Part shown: one piece after another, positions 1-7,330 of the stretch | Numbering within the stretch: the first letter of the stretch is position 1 | Layout of the letters: the number at the start of each line of letters is the position of its first letter | Origin: Candidatus Symbiothrix sp. | Lineage (GTDB): Bacteria > Bacteroidota > Bacteroidia > Bacteroidales > Azobacteroidaceae | Assembly (NCBI GenBank): GCA_031270925.1 | Contig: JAISWY010000403.1 | Span: 1-10,780 of the forward strand | Length of the DNA stretch: 10,780 nucleotides | Direction: 5' to 3' | Made by a program: the position numbers and the translations under genes | The notes under the pieces: generated by a model | Told to the model about the DNA's origin: nothing | Databases searched by the model: none | Seen by the model: only the letters and a program-made list of their open reading frames with translations

Positions 1-1204
1 TCTTTCGCAAGCGGATTAGGCCGGCTGTCATGAACGCCAATCACATTATCAATCGGCAAAACCTGACCGGCGATAGAGATTTTCCCCTCTTTAAGCAGTT
101 CGTCCATGTTCGCATCGACAATACCGTGCTGTTGAGTACCGTCCGCAGCCTCATAATCGACATCTGTTCCGGCGTCCACATGCATAAGCGCAGGAAGAAT
201 ATCCTCCGGCTTGACAACGACAAGATTCCCCTGATTGTCAGAGATAATATAGTTATTGTTCCCGTCAATATCCGAGACGGTTCCTTTGACGATCGCTCCA
301 ACGCTACGATCCACCATGGAAATGACGTCGCCTGCCTTGGCGACGGGAGCTTCTTTGCGTTCCTTTTCCTTGATAATTCTGGCGGCTTCGATTTCTTCGG
401 CTGTCTTTACGGCCTGTACCCTGGGAATCATCTCCACGATGGCTTCTACATTGCGGATGGATGTAACTCTGCGTTTGCCCGTAAAGGGATCGACATAATA
501 AACCCTGTCGCCCGAAGCGGCGTAATCCACCTTACCGGGATCGTCCTTACTGGGAACAATCTTACCGCCGGTTATCATAACATCGTTGCCCTTAATGCGA
601 GCCTGTACAATCGTATCGATGTCGGGATTGATGTTCTCCATGATAAGCTGCCGCGCCTGCTCTTTGGCTGCCGCGACCTTATCCATCGTGCCGCGGTTTT
701 TTTCGGCGTAAGCGAAATAGGAAGCGGCGTAGTTACGCAACGCAATCTTTTGGGGAAGCGTCATCTCCGGGTCTTTGATGATTTGGGAAATAATAGAGTT
801 GGCGTTATCGACCGCCGATTGTCCTTCGCGGTAAATACCTTTGTCGATGTACTCCCTTTTTTTGGCGGCCTCTTTGCCGAATACCTCGTTTATATTGACG
901 ATATTCAGCCGGTAGGCATGGTTGATATTGCGCATTTGCACGGCGTCCTGTGTTTTGCCGATCGCATAACCGCCCGTCGATACGAGGCCGAAAGGCACCT
1001 GCATCGCGGCAACCGACAACAGCGTTGTCAGCTGGTTTTTTGGATCGACAAGGTCAGACCATTGCCCCTGTCCGTCCTGAAAAGCCGAATGAAATATGGT
1101 AGCAAACTGTTCTTCCGCAAATTCTCCCGGTAATCCCTGAAAACTGGCGCGCTTGGCGACTTTAATTTCGTTGTCTTTTTGTTTTCTTCATAGTATTGGC
1201 GCAT
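1..1204 (-). pseudogene. 3' part of a large phage/mobile-element polyvalent-type protein, 5' end broken, runs off left edge
   Basis: On the minus strand one frame is open from just after a TGA at 1188-1190 to the window edge (about 395 codons), and its composition looks genuinely protein-like. It begins around GLPGEFAEEQF, continues through a hydrophobic, glycine-containing stretch (residues about 55-80), then a charged helical region, then two beta-rich SH3-like segments (about 285-331 and 340-385). This order resembles the tail of the very large polyvalent proteins of Bacteroidetes prophages and integrative elements. That resemblance is from memory of the family and is not proven. No ATG lies in this frame before 1004, well inside the conserved-looking part. 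A second frame with ATG at 1204 reads MRQYYEENKK and would join the long frame if one A were added to the five-A run near 1178. That second frame is itself closed by a TGA just upstream. I infer a truncated, frameshifted relic. A non-standard start or a sequencing error is the alternative. The rest lies to the left of the window. Confidence 0.5.
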
Positions 1205-1369
1205 CTTGTAGAGATGCAAAACTCAATAGAAAAAACTTTCCCGTTTTTTGCTCTTTTCTTCCTCTTTTTATCAAAAAACAGAACAATGCCCGGAAAAAAA
1301 TCGTACCAGACAGTAAAAATTTGAAAAAAAGAATTATTCATAATTTTTCCGGATTCGTTCAAAATATAT

Positions 1370-1377
1370 TAACTTTG
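1370..1377 (+). promoter_or_regulatory. Bacteroidetes-type -7 element of the hflX promoter
   Basis: TAACTTTG matches the Bacteroidetes -7 consensus TAnnTTTG and lies 23 nt before the hflX ATG. At the expected 20-nt distance upstream (1346-1349) there is TTTC, one base off the TTTG -33 element. The surrounding 1220-1400 region is strongly AT-rich and holds no gene that I can support. Confidence 0.65.
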
Positions 1378-1400
1378 CATCATAAAATTAATATTTTTTA

Positions 1401-2642
1401 ATGAAGGAATTTATTCTAACCGATACACCAACCGAAAACGCGGTTTTAGTGGGCCTGATTACGCCCGAACAAAACGAAACCAAATTGAAGGAATATTTGG
1501 ATGAATTGGAGTTTTTGGCCGACACAGCCGGTATTTCCGCTGTACGACGTTTCACGCAACGATTGGAAGCGCCTCATCCGGTTACATTTGTAGGTTCGGG
1601 AAAATTGCAGGACATCCGGAATTTTATCGAAGACGAAAACCATGCCGTCAGCATGGTTATTTTCGATGATGAATTATCTCCCAAGCAGTTACGCAATATC
1701 GAAGCTCTTTTAAAAGTGAAAATTCTGGATCGGACAAGTCTGATTTTGGATATTTTTGCTTCGCGTGCACAAACGGCTCATGCCAAAACACAAGTCGAAT
1801 TGGCGCAATACAATTACATGCTTCCGCGACTGAAACGTCTGTGGACACACTTGGAACGGCAAAGCGGAGGCGGCAGCAGCGGATTTCGCATGCGCGGCCC
1901 CGGCGAAACACAGTTGGAAACCGACCGCCGGATTATCCTCCAAAAAATCTCCAAACTGAAAGAAGACTTGAAGGAAATCGACAAGCAAAAAGCCACTCAG
2001 CGGAATAATCGCGGGAAATTAGTGCGCGTGGCTTTGGTGGGTTACACCAATGTAGGTAAGTCAACCCTGATGAACCTGTTAAGCAAATCGGAAGTCTTTG
2101 CAGAAAACAAATTATTCGCTACTTTGGATACGACCGTTCGTAAAGTTACGATTCATAATTTGGCATTCTTATTATCCGACACAGTGGGATTTATCCGAAA
2201 ACTGCCAACCGAATTAATCGAATCGTTTAAATCCACTTTGGACGAAGTGCGCGAAGCCGATTTGTTGGTGCATGTGGTCGATATTTCGCATCCCGCCTTT
2301 GAAGAGCAATTGGAAGTAGTTACGCAAACGCTCAACGACATCGCCAAAGAAGAAAAACCGGCGATTATCGTGTTCAACAAAATCGACGCTTTTTCATACA
2401 TCCCGAAAGATGAAGACGATTTAACGCCGCGCACCAAAGCCAATATCCCGCTCGACGAACTGAAAAAGACATGGATGAGCCGTCTGCACGAAAATTGCGT
2501 TTTCATCTCGGCGCAGAAAAAACAAAACATCGAAGAGTTGAAAGATTTATTGTATAACAAGACGAAAGAGATTCATATTCAACGCTTTCCATATAATGAT
2601 TTTTTGTTTCAAGAATACGAAGAAATATGTACAGAAAACTGA
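1401..2642 (+). CDS. hflX: GTPase HflX
   Basis: This is the ribosome-associated GTPase HflX, a cytoplasmic protein known in other bacteria to bind the 50S subunit and split stalled or heat-damaged 70S ribosomes. The 413-residue length fits the family. The N-terminal HflX domain (about 1-200) ends with the signature region containing SGFRMRGPGETQLETDRR, followed by a coiled-coil linker. The G domain then shows G1 at 214-222 (GYTNVGKST), G3 DTVGF at 260-264, G4 NKID at 326-329 and a G5-like ISAQ near the end. The ATG at 1401 follows an AT-rich leader without a Shine-Dalgarno sequence, as is usual in this phylum, and a consensus -7 element sits just upstream. The gene overlaps the next one by 16 nt, so the two are probably co-transcribed. 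All nucleotide-binding motifs look intact. Confidence 0.97.
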   Translation: MKEFILTDTPTENAVLVGLITPEQNETKLKEYLDELEFLADTAGISAVRRFTQRLEAPHPVTFVGSGKLQDIRNFIEDENHAVSMVIFDDELSPKQLRNIEALLKVKILDRTSLILDIFASRAQTAHAKTQVELAQYNYMLPRLKRLWTHLERQSGGGSSGFRMRGPGETQLETDRRIILQKISKLKEDLKEIDKQKATQRNNRGKLVRVALVGYTNVGKSTLMNLLSKSEVFAENKLFATLDTTVRKVTIHNLAFLLSDTVGFIRKLPTELIESFKSTLDEVREADLLVHVVDISHPAFEEQLEVVTQTLNDIAKEEKPAIIVFNKIDAFSYIPKDEDDLTPRTKANIPLDELKKTWMSRLHENCVFISAQKKQNIEELKDLLYNKTKEIHIQRFPYNDFLFQEYEEICTEN

Positions 2643-4465
2643 CACTCACAGAAATTACATGGCTCGAATCGCAAAACTGTAGCGCCAAAAACTGGCGAAA
2701 CATCGAAGTCGTTGACGATTTCGATTCCCGTTTTGTAAAAAACGTTCATTTTTCGGGATTTATCCGTTTGGGGAAATTTGACGAAACGTTTTTTCTGGCC
2801 GGCGGCATTCCTAAAACGGCCGGAATTTATCATGCGACTTTGCATAATTGTATCGTCGGCGATAACGTTCTGATTGAAAACGTACACAATTACATTGCGA
2901 ACTATACCATTGGCAATCATGTGATTATACAAAATGTGGATTCGATTCTTGTGGATGAAATTTCCAATTTTGGCAACGGAACCGAAATCTCAATTTTGGA
3001 CGAAACCGGCAGTAAAACAGTCAAAATCAATAATTGGCTTTCTTCACATTTGGCTTACCTCTTAGTCATGTATCGACGGAGAACAGCTTTGATTGAACAA
3101 CTCAATCAATTGATTGACAGATATATAAACAAAAAAAAATCCGATCAGGGATATATCGGAGAGCATACAACCATTCGGAATACAAGTTTAATCCGAAATG
3201 TTAAAATCGGCGATTATGCCATTATCCAAGGCGCTTCCCGCTTGGAAAACGGAACGTTGAACAGCAGCAAACCGGCTCGCGTCCGTATCGGCTATAATGT
3301 TATTGCACAAGATTTTATCGTTTTGTCGGGAACGACAATCGAAGACGGCGTACAACTCACGCGCTGCTTTGTCGGGCAAGCCTGTCATTTGGGTAAAGCG
3401 TTTACGGCCGTCGATTCGTTGTTTTTCGCGAATTGTCATTTCGAAAACGGCGAGGCTTGTGCAGTTTTTGCAGGCCCCTACACCGTTTCACATCACAAAT
3501 CGACGCTCTTGATCGGCGGAATGTTTTCGTTTTTCAATGCCGGTTCGGGAACCAATCAAAGTAACCATGCCTACAAACTCGGCCCGATGCACCAAGGTGT
3601 TTTAGAGCGCGGATGTAAGACTTCAAGCGATGCTTATCTACTTTTTCCGGCGCAAATCGGCGCATTTTCGTTCATCATGGGACGGCATTACCGCCATTCC
3701 AACACTTCGGATTTACCGTTTTCATATTTAATTGAACGCGACGGCGAATCGTTTTTAATACCCGCAATGAACCTTATCAGCGTAGGAACGTTACGCGATT
3801 CGCTGAAATTTCCACAACGCGACGGCCGCCGAGATCCGCATCAACCGGATTTTATCCGTTTCGATTTATTCAATCCGTATATCGCTCAAAAACTAAGCAA
3901 AGGCATCGAAATTTTAAAATCCTTGCGGGAAAAAGCCGGCAAAGACCTTTCGGTTTACACTTATCAAGCTTGCAAGATTTCCGCGTCAGCGCTGAACAAA
4001 GGCATTGGTTTATACGAAAAAGCCTTGTCGAAATACTTCGGTGATGTATTACAAGATTCATCCAAAAATCAATCGATTACAGATGAAGGCGCCGGCGAAT
4101 GGCTCGATTTTTCAGGATTAATTCTGCCTGCATCTGTTGCCGAATCGCTTTTCGATCGTATCGAAAACGGAGAAATCAAGGATTTGGAAGCACTGGCAAA
4201 CGCTTTTGGGGAAATCCATCAAAATTATCCGGCTTATGAACGAAATTATATCAACAGCCGGCTTCAAAATCAAGATTTGAAAACAATTATCGAAGCAGGC
4301 AAGGCCGCATCAACCAACTTGAACAAAGCCGTTTACGAAGATGCGAAGAAAGATTTTTGTTACCCTTTCGATTTTGAACCTACGATGGACGATTTTGAGA
4401 GGAATGCATTTGTGGCTTCAATATTAAGGAAAATTGAAGAATCCGATTTGCAAACCTCAAAATAA
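2627..4465 (+). CDS. DUF4954 family protein with left-handed beta-helix (hexapeptide-repeat) fold
   Basis: The 612-residue product matches the DUF4954 family, which is common in Bacteroidetes and has no established function. Two blocks of degenerate hexapeptide-type repeats are visible: about residues 65-110 (units such as CIVGDNVLIEN and YTIGNHVIIQN) and about 175-275 (VKIGDYAIIQ, VRIGYNVIAQ, TTIEDGVQL). These are typical of left-handed beta-helix acyl- or nucleotidyltransferase-like proteins. A conserved-looking core follows, with SHHKSTLLI from residue 288 and then an asparagine- and glycine-rich segment. The C-terminal third (about 425-612) is helical and charged. No signal peptide or membrane segment is seen, so it is probably cytoplasmic. 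The ATG at 2627 lies inside the end of hflX in another frame, behind a weak purine-rich stretch, which suggests translational coupling. By fold it could be a sugar-nucleotide or acyl transferase, but the substrate cannot be read from the sequence. Confidence 0.9.
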   Translation: MYRKLTLTEITWLESQNCSAKNWRNIEVVDDFDSRFVKNVHFSGFIRLGKFDETFFLAGGIPKTAGIYHATLHNCIVGDNVLIENVHNYIANYTIGNHVIIQNVDSILVDEISNFGNGTEISILDETGSKTVKINNWLSSHLAYLLVMYRRRTALIEQLNQLIDRYINKKKSDQGYIGEHTTIRNTSLIRNVKIGDYAIIQGASRLENGTLNSSKPARVRIGYNVIAQDFIVLSGTTIEDGVQLTRCFVGQACHLGKAFTAVDSLFFANCHFENGEACAVFAGPYTVSHHKSTLLIGGMFSFFNAGSGTNQSNHAYKLGPMHQGVLERGCKTSSDAYLLFPAQIGAFSFIMGRHYRHSNTSDLPFSYLIERDGESFLIPAMNLISVGTLRDSLKFPQRDGRRDPHQPDFIRFDLFNPYIAQKLSKGIEILKSLREKAGKDLSVYTYQACKISASALNKGIGLYEKALSKYFGDVLQDSSKNQSITDEGAGEWLDFSGLILPASVAESLFDRIENGEIKDLEALANAFGEIHQNYPAYERNYINSRLQNQDLKTIIEAGKAASTNLNKAVYEDAKKDFCYPFDFEPTMDDFERNAFVASILRKIEESDLQTSK

Positions 4466-4478
4466 TCCCCTACATTTG
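4447..4478 (+). promoter_or_regulatory. Consensus Bacteroidetes promoter for the amidase-MCE operon
   Basis: TTTG at 4447-4450 and TACATTTG at 4471-4478 are exactly 20 nt apart, a perfect match to the Bacteroidetes primary-sigma promoter (TTTG, 19-21 nt, TAnnTTTG). The -33 element lies within the last codons of the DUF4954 gene and the -7 element just after its stop. The expected transcript start leaves a leader of only about 15-20 nt before the amidase ATG at 4502. Confidence 0.8.
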
Positions 4479-4501
4479 CCCGGTTTTATAACAATTTAGC
4501 A

Positions 4502-5572
4502 ATGAGGATGGTTATTCATATATTTATTGGGGTTTTGGCATTGTCAATCGCCAAGCCCGTTACTGCAAATCAGGGTAAAACACCGTTTATACTGGTTCTT
4601 GATGCCGGGCATGGCGGTAAAGACCCCGGCACAATAAGTAGAAATGCGCAAGAAAAGAAAATCACTTTGGCGATTACGTTGCTCACAGGTAAATATATTG
4701 CCGAAAAACATCCCGATGTGAAAATCGTGTACACCCGAAAAACGGATGTCTTTATCGGTTTGAAAGAACGCGCCAACATTGCCAACAAGTCCAAAGCCAA
4801 TCTTTTTATTTCCATTCATACCAATGCCGACAAAACATCGTCGCCTTGTGGCGTCGAAGTCTATGCTTTCGGAACCAAACGGGCGGCAGAAAATTTCCAA
4901 GTAGTGCAACGTGAAAACGAAGTTATCAAACTGGAAGACAACTATATGGAAAAATACGAAGGCTTCGATCCCAATTCGACCGAATCGTATATCATATTCC
5001 AATTCATGCAAAATAAATTTCTGGAACAAAGTCTTGATTTGGCCACTATCGTCGTGAATGAAATTAAAACCTGCGTCCCATGGAAAGACAGGGGTGTAAA
5101 ACAGGACGCTTTTGCGGTATTGCGCGAGACAAGTATGCCAAGCATCCTGATCGAACTGGATTTTATATCCAACCCCGAAGCAAGAAAAATCCTTATAAGT
5201 GAAACGGGACAACAACAATACGCTCATGCCATCTGCAAGGCTTTTACGCAATACAAAAACGCTTACGACCAAAAAAATGCGACAATCGAGAAAACAGAAA
5301 CGCCGGCCGAACCGGTTAAGCAATCGACAAGCGGAAAATCGGTTTATAAAATTCAAATCATGGCAGGCTCGAATTATGTACCGAATAAGTCGTCCGATTT
5401 TAAGGGTTATCGCGTTGAATACTTCATAGAGAACAATTTATACAAATATACTTACGGCGAATCATCCGACTTGGCGAAAATTAGAACCCTTTTAAAATCC
5501 GTCCGAAAGGATTTTAAAGATGCGTTCATTGTCCGGTTCGAGAACGGCGTAAAAGTAGCAACAATTTATTAG
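4502..5572 (+). CDS. N-acetylmuramoyl-L-alanine amidase (Amidase_3) with C-terminal SPOR-like domain
   Basis: This is a secreted zinc amidase that cuts the bond between N-acetylmuramic acid and L-alanine in peptidoglycan, acting in the periplasm. An N-terminal signal peptide (about residues 1-22, hydrophobic run ending in VTAN) precedes the Amidase_3 domain (about 28-235). All expected active-site residues are visible: zinc ligands H37 (DAGHGGKDPG), E51 (QEKKI) and H106 (SIHTNAD), and catalytic E218 (LIELDFISNPEA). The usual ELGF there is ELDF. A linker rich in K, E, T and P (about 255-280) leads to a beta-rich C-terminal domain (about 282-354, beginning YKIQIMAGS and containing YKYTYG) that resembles the SPOR-like peptidoglycan-binding tail of Bacteroidetes amidases. 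It has its own consensus promoter and is followed after 3 nt by the MCE gene. It is an AmiC/AmiB-like enzyme, but I do not assign a symbol. Confidence 0.93.
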   Translation: MRMVIHIFIGVLALSIAKPVTANQGKTPFILVLDAGHGGKDPGTISRNAQEKKITLAITLLTGKYIAEKHPDVKIVYTRKTDVFIGLKERANIANKSKANLFISIHTNADKTSSPCGVEVYAFGTKRAAENFQVVQRENEVIKLEDNYMEKYEGFDPNSTESYIIFQFMQNKFLEQSLDLATIVVNEIKTCVPWKDRGVKQDAFAVLRETSMPSILIELDFISNPEARKILISETGQQQYAHAICKAFTQYKNAYDQKNATIEKTETPAEPVKQSTSGKSVYKIQIMAGSNYVPNKSSDFKGYRVEYFIENNLYKYTYGESSDLAKIRTLLKSVRKDFKDAFIVRFENGVKVATIY

Positions 5573-5575
5573 AAC

Positions 5576-6460
5576 ATGAAAAAGGTATTTTCCAAAGAAA
5601 TCGTTATTGGGTTTATTACAGTTGTCAGCCTGATTATCTTATATTTAGGATTGAATCATTTGAAAGGCGTTAATGTTTTTCAGCCGGCGAATTATTATTA
5701 TGTGTCGATTTCGGATGTGTCGGAATTGCAAGCCTCAAGTCCCGTTTTAGCCGATGGATTCAAAGTGGGCATCGTAAACGCCATTCATTACGATTATGAC
5801 CGGCCGAACAATCTTATTGTCGAAATCGGCTTGGATAAAGCAATGAAAGTGCAGACCGGAAGTTTTGCCGAATTGAAATCGAATCTTACCGCCGGCGCTT
5901 ATTTAGATTTGAAACTGAATAAATACGTGAGTTCGTATTACGCTACGGGAGATACGATTAAAGGAGTCGCCAATACCGGTTTGATGGACAAACTTTCTCA
6001 GGAACTGATGCCGCAAATTGAAGTGATTTTACCACGTTTGGATTCGATTTTGATGGGGATTCAAGTTTTGGTCAATCATCCGGCGCTGAATCAATCGTTG
6101 CAGCACATCGAAAGAGTAACGGTTAATCTCGAACAATCGTCCGTTCAACTCAAAGGATTGTTGCAGAACGACATACCAGCTATTACAAGCAATCTCAACA
6201 AAATTTCGTCTGATTTTTCAGTTGTAGGCGAAAACCTGAAAACGGTGGATTTGAAGCCTACGCTTGCTTCGGTTGATAGCGTGATGAAGAACCTCGACAT
6301 AATGTCGAAGCAATTAAATAATCCCAATAACTCGCTGGGCTTGCTGTTAAACGACCGATTGTTATATGATCGATTGGATACAACGGTTGTCAATGCTTCG
6401 AAGTTGTTGTTGGATTTGAAGGAGAATCCAAAACGGTATGTGCATTTTTCGTTGTTTTAG
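5576..6460 (+). CDS. MCE/MlaD family lipid-transport protein
   Basis: This 294-residue inner-membrane-anchored MCE protein is likely to be a periplasmic lipid-binding component of phospholipid trafficking between the membranes. A single N-terminal transmembrane anchor (about residues 9-28, starting EIVIGFITVV) is followed by one MCE beta domain (about 36-115, with SPVLADGFKVGIV and the LTAGAYLDL segment). The C-terminal half is a long helical or coiled region (about 125-290) like those forming the needle or channel in other MCE proteins. The start lies 3 nt after the amidase stop, so the two genes form an operon. No MlaE permease or MlaF ATPase is in the window, so partners must be encoded elsewhere. 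The gene converges on the parvulin-like gene. The family assignment is firm, but the exact cargo is unknown. Confidence 0.92.
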   Translation: MKKVFSKEIVIGFITVVSLIILYLGLNHLKGVNVFQPANYYYVSISDVSELQASSPVLADGFKVGIVNAIHYDYDRPNNLIVEIGLDKAMKVQTGSFAELKSNLTAGAYLDLKLNKYVSSYYATGDTIKGVANTGLMDKLSQELMPQIEVILPRLDSILMGIQVLVNHPALNQSLQHIERVTVNLEQSSVQLKGLLQNDIPAITSNLNKISSDFSVVGENLKTVDLKPTLASVDSVMKNLDIMSKQLNNPNNSLGLLLNDRLLYDRLDTTVVNASKLLLDLKENPKRYVHFSLF

Positions 6461-6462
6461 AG

Positions 6463-6496
6463 ATGCGAAATAAACGCATAAGAGCTTATTTTTTTT
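6463..6496. terminator. Possible terminator hairpin between the convergent MCE and parvulin-like genes
   Basis: A perfect 5-bp inverted repeat, ATGCG (6463-6467) and CGCAT (6475-6479), has a 7-nt AT loop. It is followed by a short ATAAG/CTTAT repeat (6478-6489) and eight Ts (6489-6496). It sits immediately after the MCE stop. The stem is short and the T-run is offset by about 9 nt, and the T-run also encodes the end of the opposing gene, so this is only a candidate terminator for the plus-strand operon. Confidence 0.35.
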
Positions 6497-7226
6497 GATC
6501 CAGCTGCTCCAACCATAAGCTTTCCAAATATTGCTGATACCCATCCATAACCTCCGCCAAAACATCCGGATATTCCTGTGGCTGCTCCCGCAATTCGCCT
6601 ATTACAAAATAACGCGGAAATTCGAGGTAGGGAACGCCTTTTCCGGTTCGGAAAATCAATTCATCCACATATTCGTCTTGTCCTTTGGTAAACGTTTTGA
6701 TGTCTCCGAGTTTGATTTGAATGGTATCTTCTCGTAAATAGTTTGTTTTCAAAAAGGTATGCGCTTCGACAATGGCAAGTCCTGCTGTTTCGGCCTGCAT
6801 CCGTTCGCGATCGCTTTTGGTTTGACTATGAACGACAAAGCCCCGGAAATGCGGTTCATCCCATCGGAAACGGTCTTTATTCTGTTCGAAAAACAAACGC
6901 AAACCGGCCGTATCGGTGTAGGATTTCATCCATACTTCGCGGTTGGTAATTTCAAAAATCAATAAGCCTTTGCGGAACTCTTCCATCATCGCGGGAAATT
7001 CCGGATCGTTTTCGCCTTGTTCCAAACCGCGACGGAGTTCGTTACGGAAACGCTGCATTTCTTCGCGGAAATGCTCGGTCGTGTCCACGCCTTGCCTGAT
7101 TGCTTCAGTCGTTTTCAATAGCTCAATTCGCTCGCCGGAAAGCGGTTTGCGGTTATCTTGAGCGTAAGCAAGGGTTTGAAACATGCAAACAACTGTAAAC
7201 CAAATTATTAATTGTAACTTTTCCAT
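6486..7226 (-). CDS. Secreted parvulin-type (PpiC-like) peptidyl-prolyl isomerase C-terminal region, without the catalytic domain
   Basis: The 246-residue product starts with a clear signal peptide (about 1-22, cleavage near AYA-Q), so it should be exported to the periplasm. From about residue 45 it matches, as I recall the family, the C-terminal half of Bacteroidetes parvulin-like prolyl isomerases: a helical EEFRKGLLIFEITNREVW segment, then the FFEQNKDRFRWDEPHFRGFVVH region, and a C-terminal DGYQQYLESLWLEQL. No PpiC catalytic domain precedes it; only about 25 residues separate the signal peptide from this part. The family is usually around 450-530 residues, so this is either a naturally short chaperone-like paralog or an internal deletion. 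I chose the ATG at 7226 because an in-frame TTG at 7253 lies inside the promoter -7 element, so it would not be transcribed in full. It is divergent from fabI. Confidence 0.75.
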   Translation of the reverse strand: MEKLQLIIWFTVVCMFQTLAYAQDNRKPLSGERIELLKTTEAIRQGVDTTEHFREEMQRFRNELRRGLEQGENDPEFPAMMEEFRKGLLIFEITNREVWMKSYTDTAGLRLFFEQNKDRFRWDEPHFRGFVVHSQTKSDRERMQAETAGLAIVEAHTFLKTNYLREDTIQIKLGDIKTFTKGQDEYVDELIFRTGKGVPYLEFPRYFVIGELREQPQEYPDVLAEVMDGYQQYLESLWLEQLDQKK

Positions 7227-7250
7227 CTTTCTTCGTATTTTTGAAAGCGA

Positions 7251-7282
7251 CAAAGGTATTAAAATTTGAGAAAAAGTCCAAA
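7251..7282 (-). promoter_or_regulatory. Consensus Bacteroidetes promoter for the parvulin-like gene
   Basis: Read on the minus strand, TTTG (7282-7279) and TACCTTTG (7258-7251) are 20 nt apart, a perfect match to the Bacteroidetes consensus. The expected start point leaves a short leader before the ATG at 7226, which is preceded by the purine-rich GAAGAAAG. This promoter also shows that the in-frame TTG at 7253 is not the real start. Confidence 0.8.
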
Positions 7283-7299
7283 ATATTGCACACTTTTAC

Positions 7300-7307
7300 T
7301 ACTTTTG
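7300..7307 (+). promoter_or_regulatory. -7 element of the fabI promoter
   Basis: TACTTTTG fits the TAnnTTTG consensus and lies 23 nt before the fabI ATG at 7331. No TTTG is found at the 19-21 nt spacing. That position (about 7275-7280) overlaps the -33 element of the divergent parvulin-like promoter. Confidence 0.6.
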
Positions 7308-7330
7308 TGCCGAATTTAAAAAATGAACAA

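Noticed and set aside
30..1133. Long plus-strand open frame (367 codons) over the left fragment
   Set aside because: Its translation is rich in Phe, Gly, Asp and His with no recognisable domain, while the opposite strand gives a coherent protein-like sequence. I treat it as a shadow of the minus-strand gene.
4544..5356. Minus-strand open frame of 270 codons
   Set aside because: It lies antisense to the amidase, whose catalytic residues are all intact. Its composition (many Phe, Cys and Arg) is that of a shadow frame.
7227..7253. Upstream TTG start for the parvulin-like gene
   Set aside because: The TTG is part of the TACCTTTG promoter element, so it would lie at or before the transcript start. 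The ATG at 7226 begins a clean signal peptide.
7241..7330. 30-residue N-terminal extension of FabI
   Set aside because: It runs through the fabI -7 element at 7300-7307 and shows no FabI homology. Bacteroidetes FabI proteins start near MSHHLLKG.
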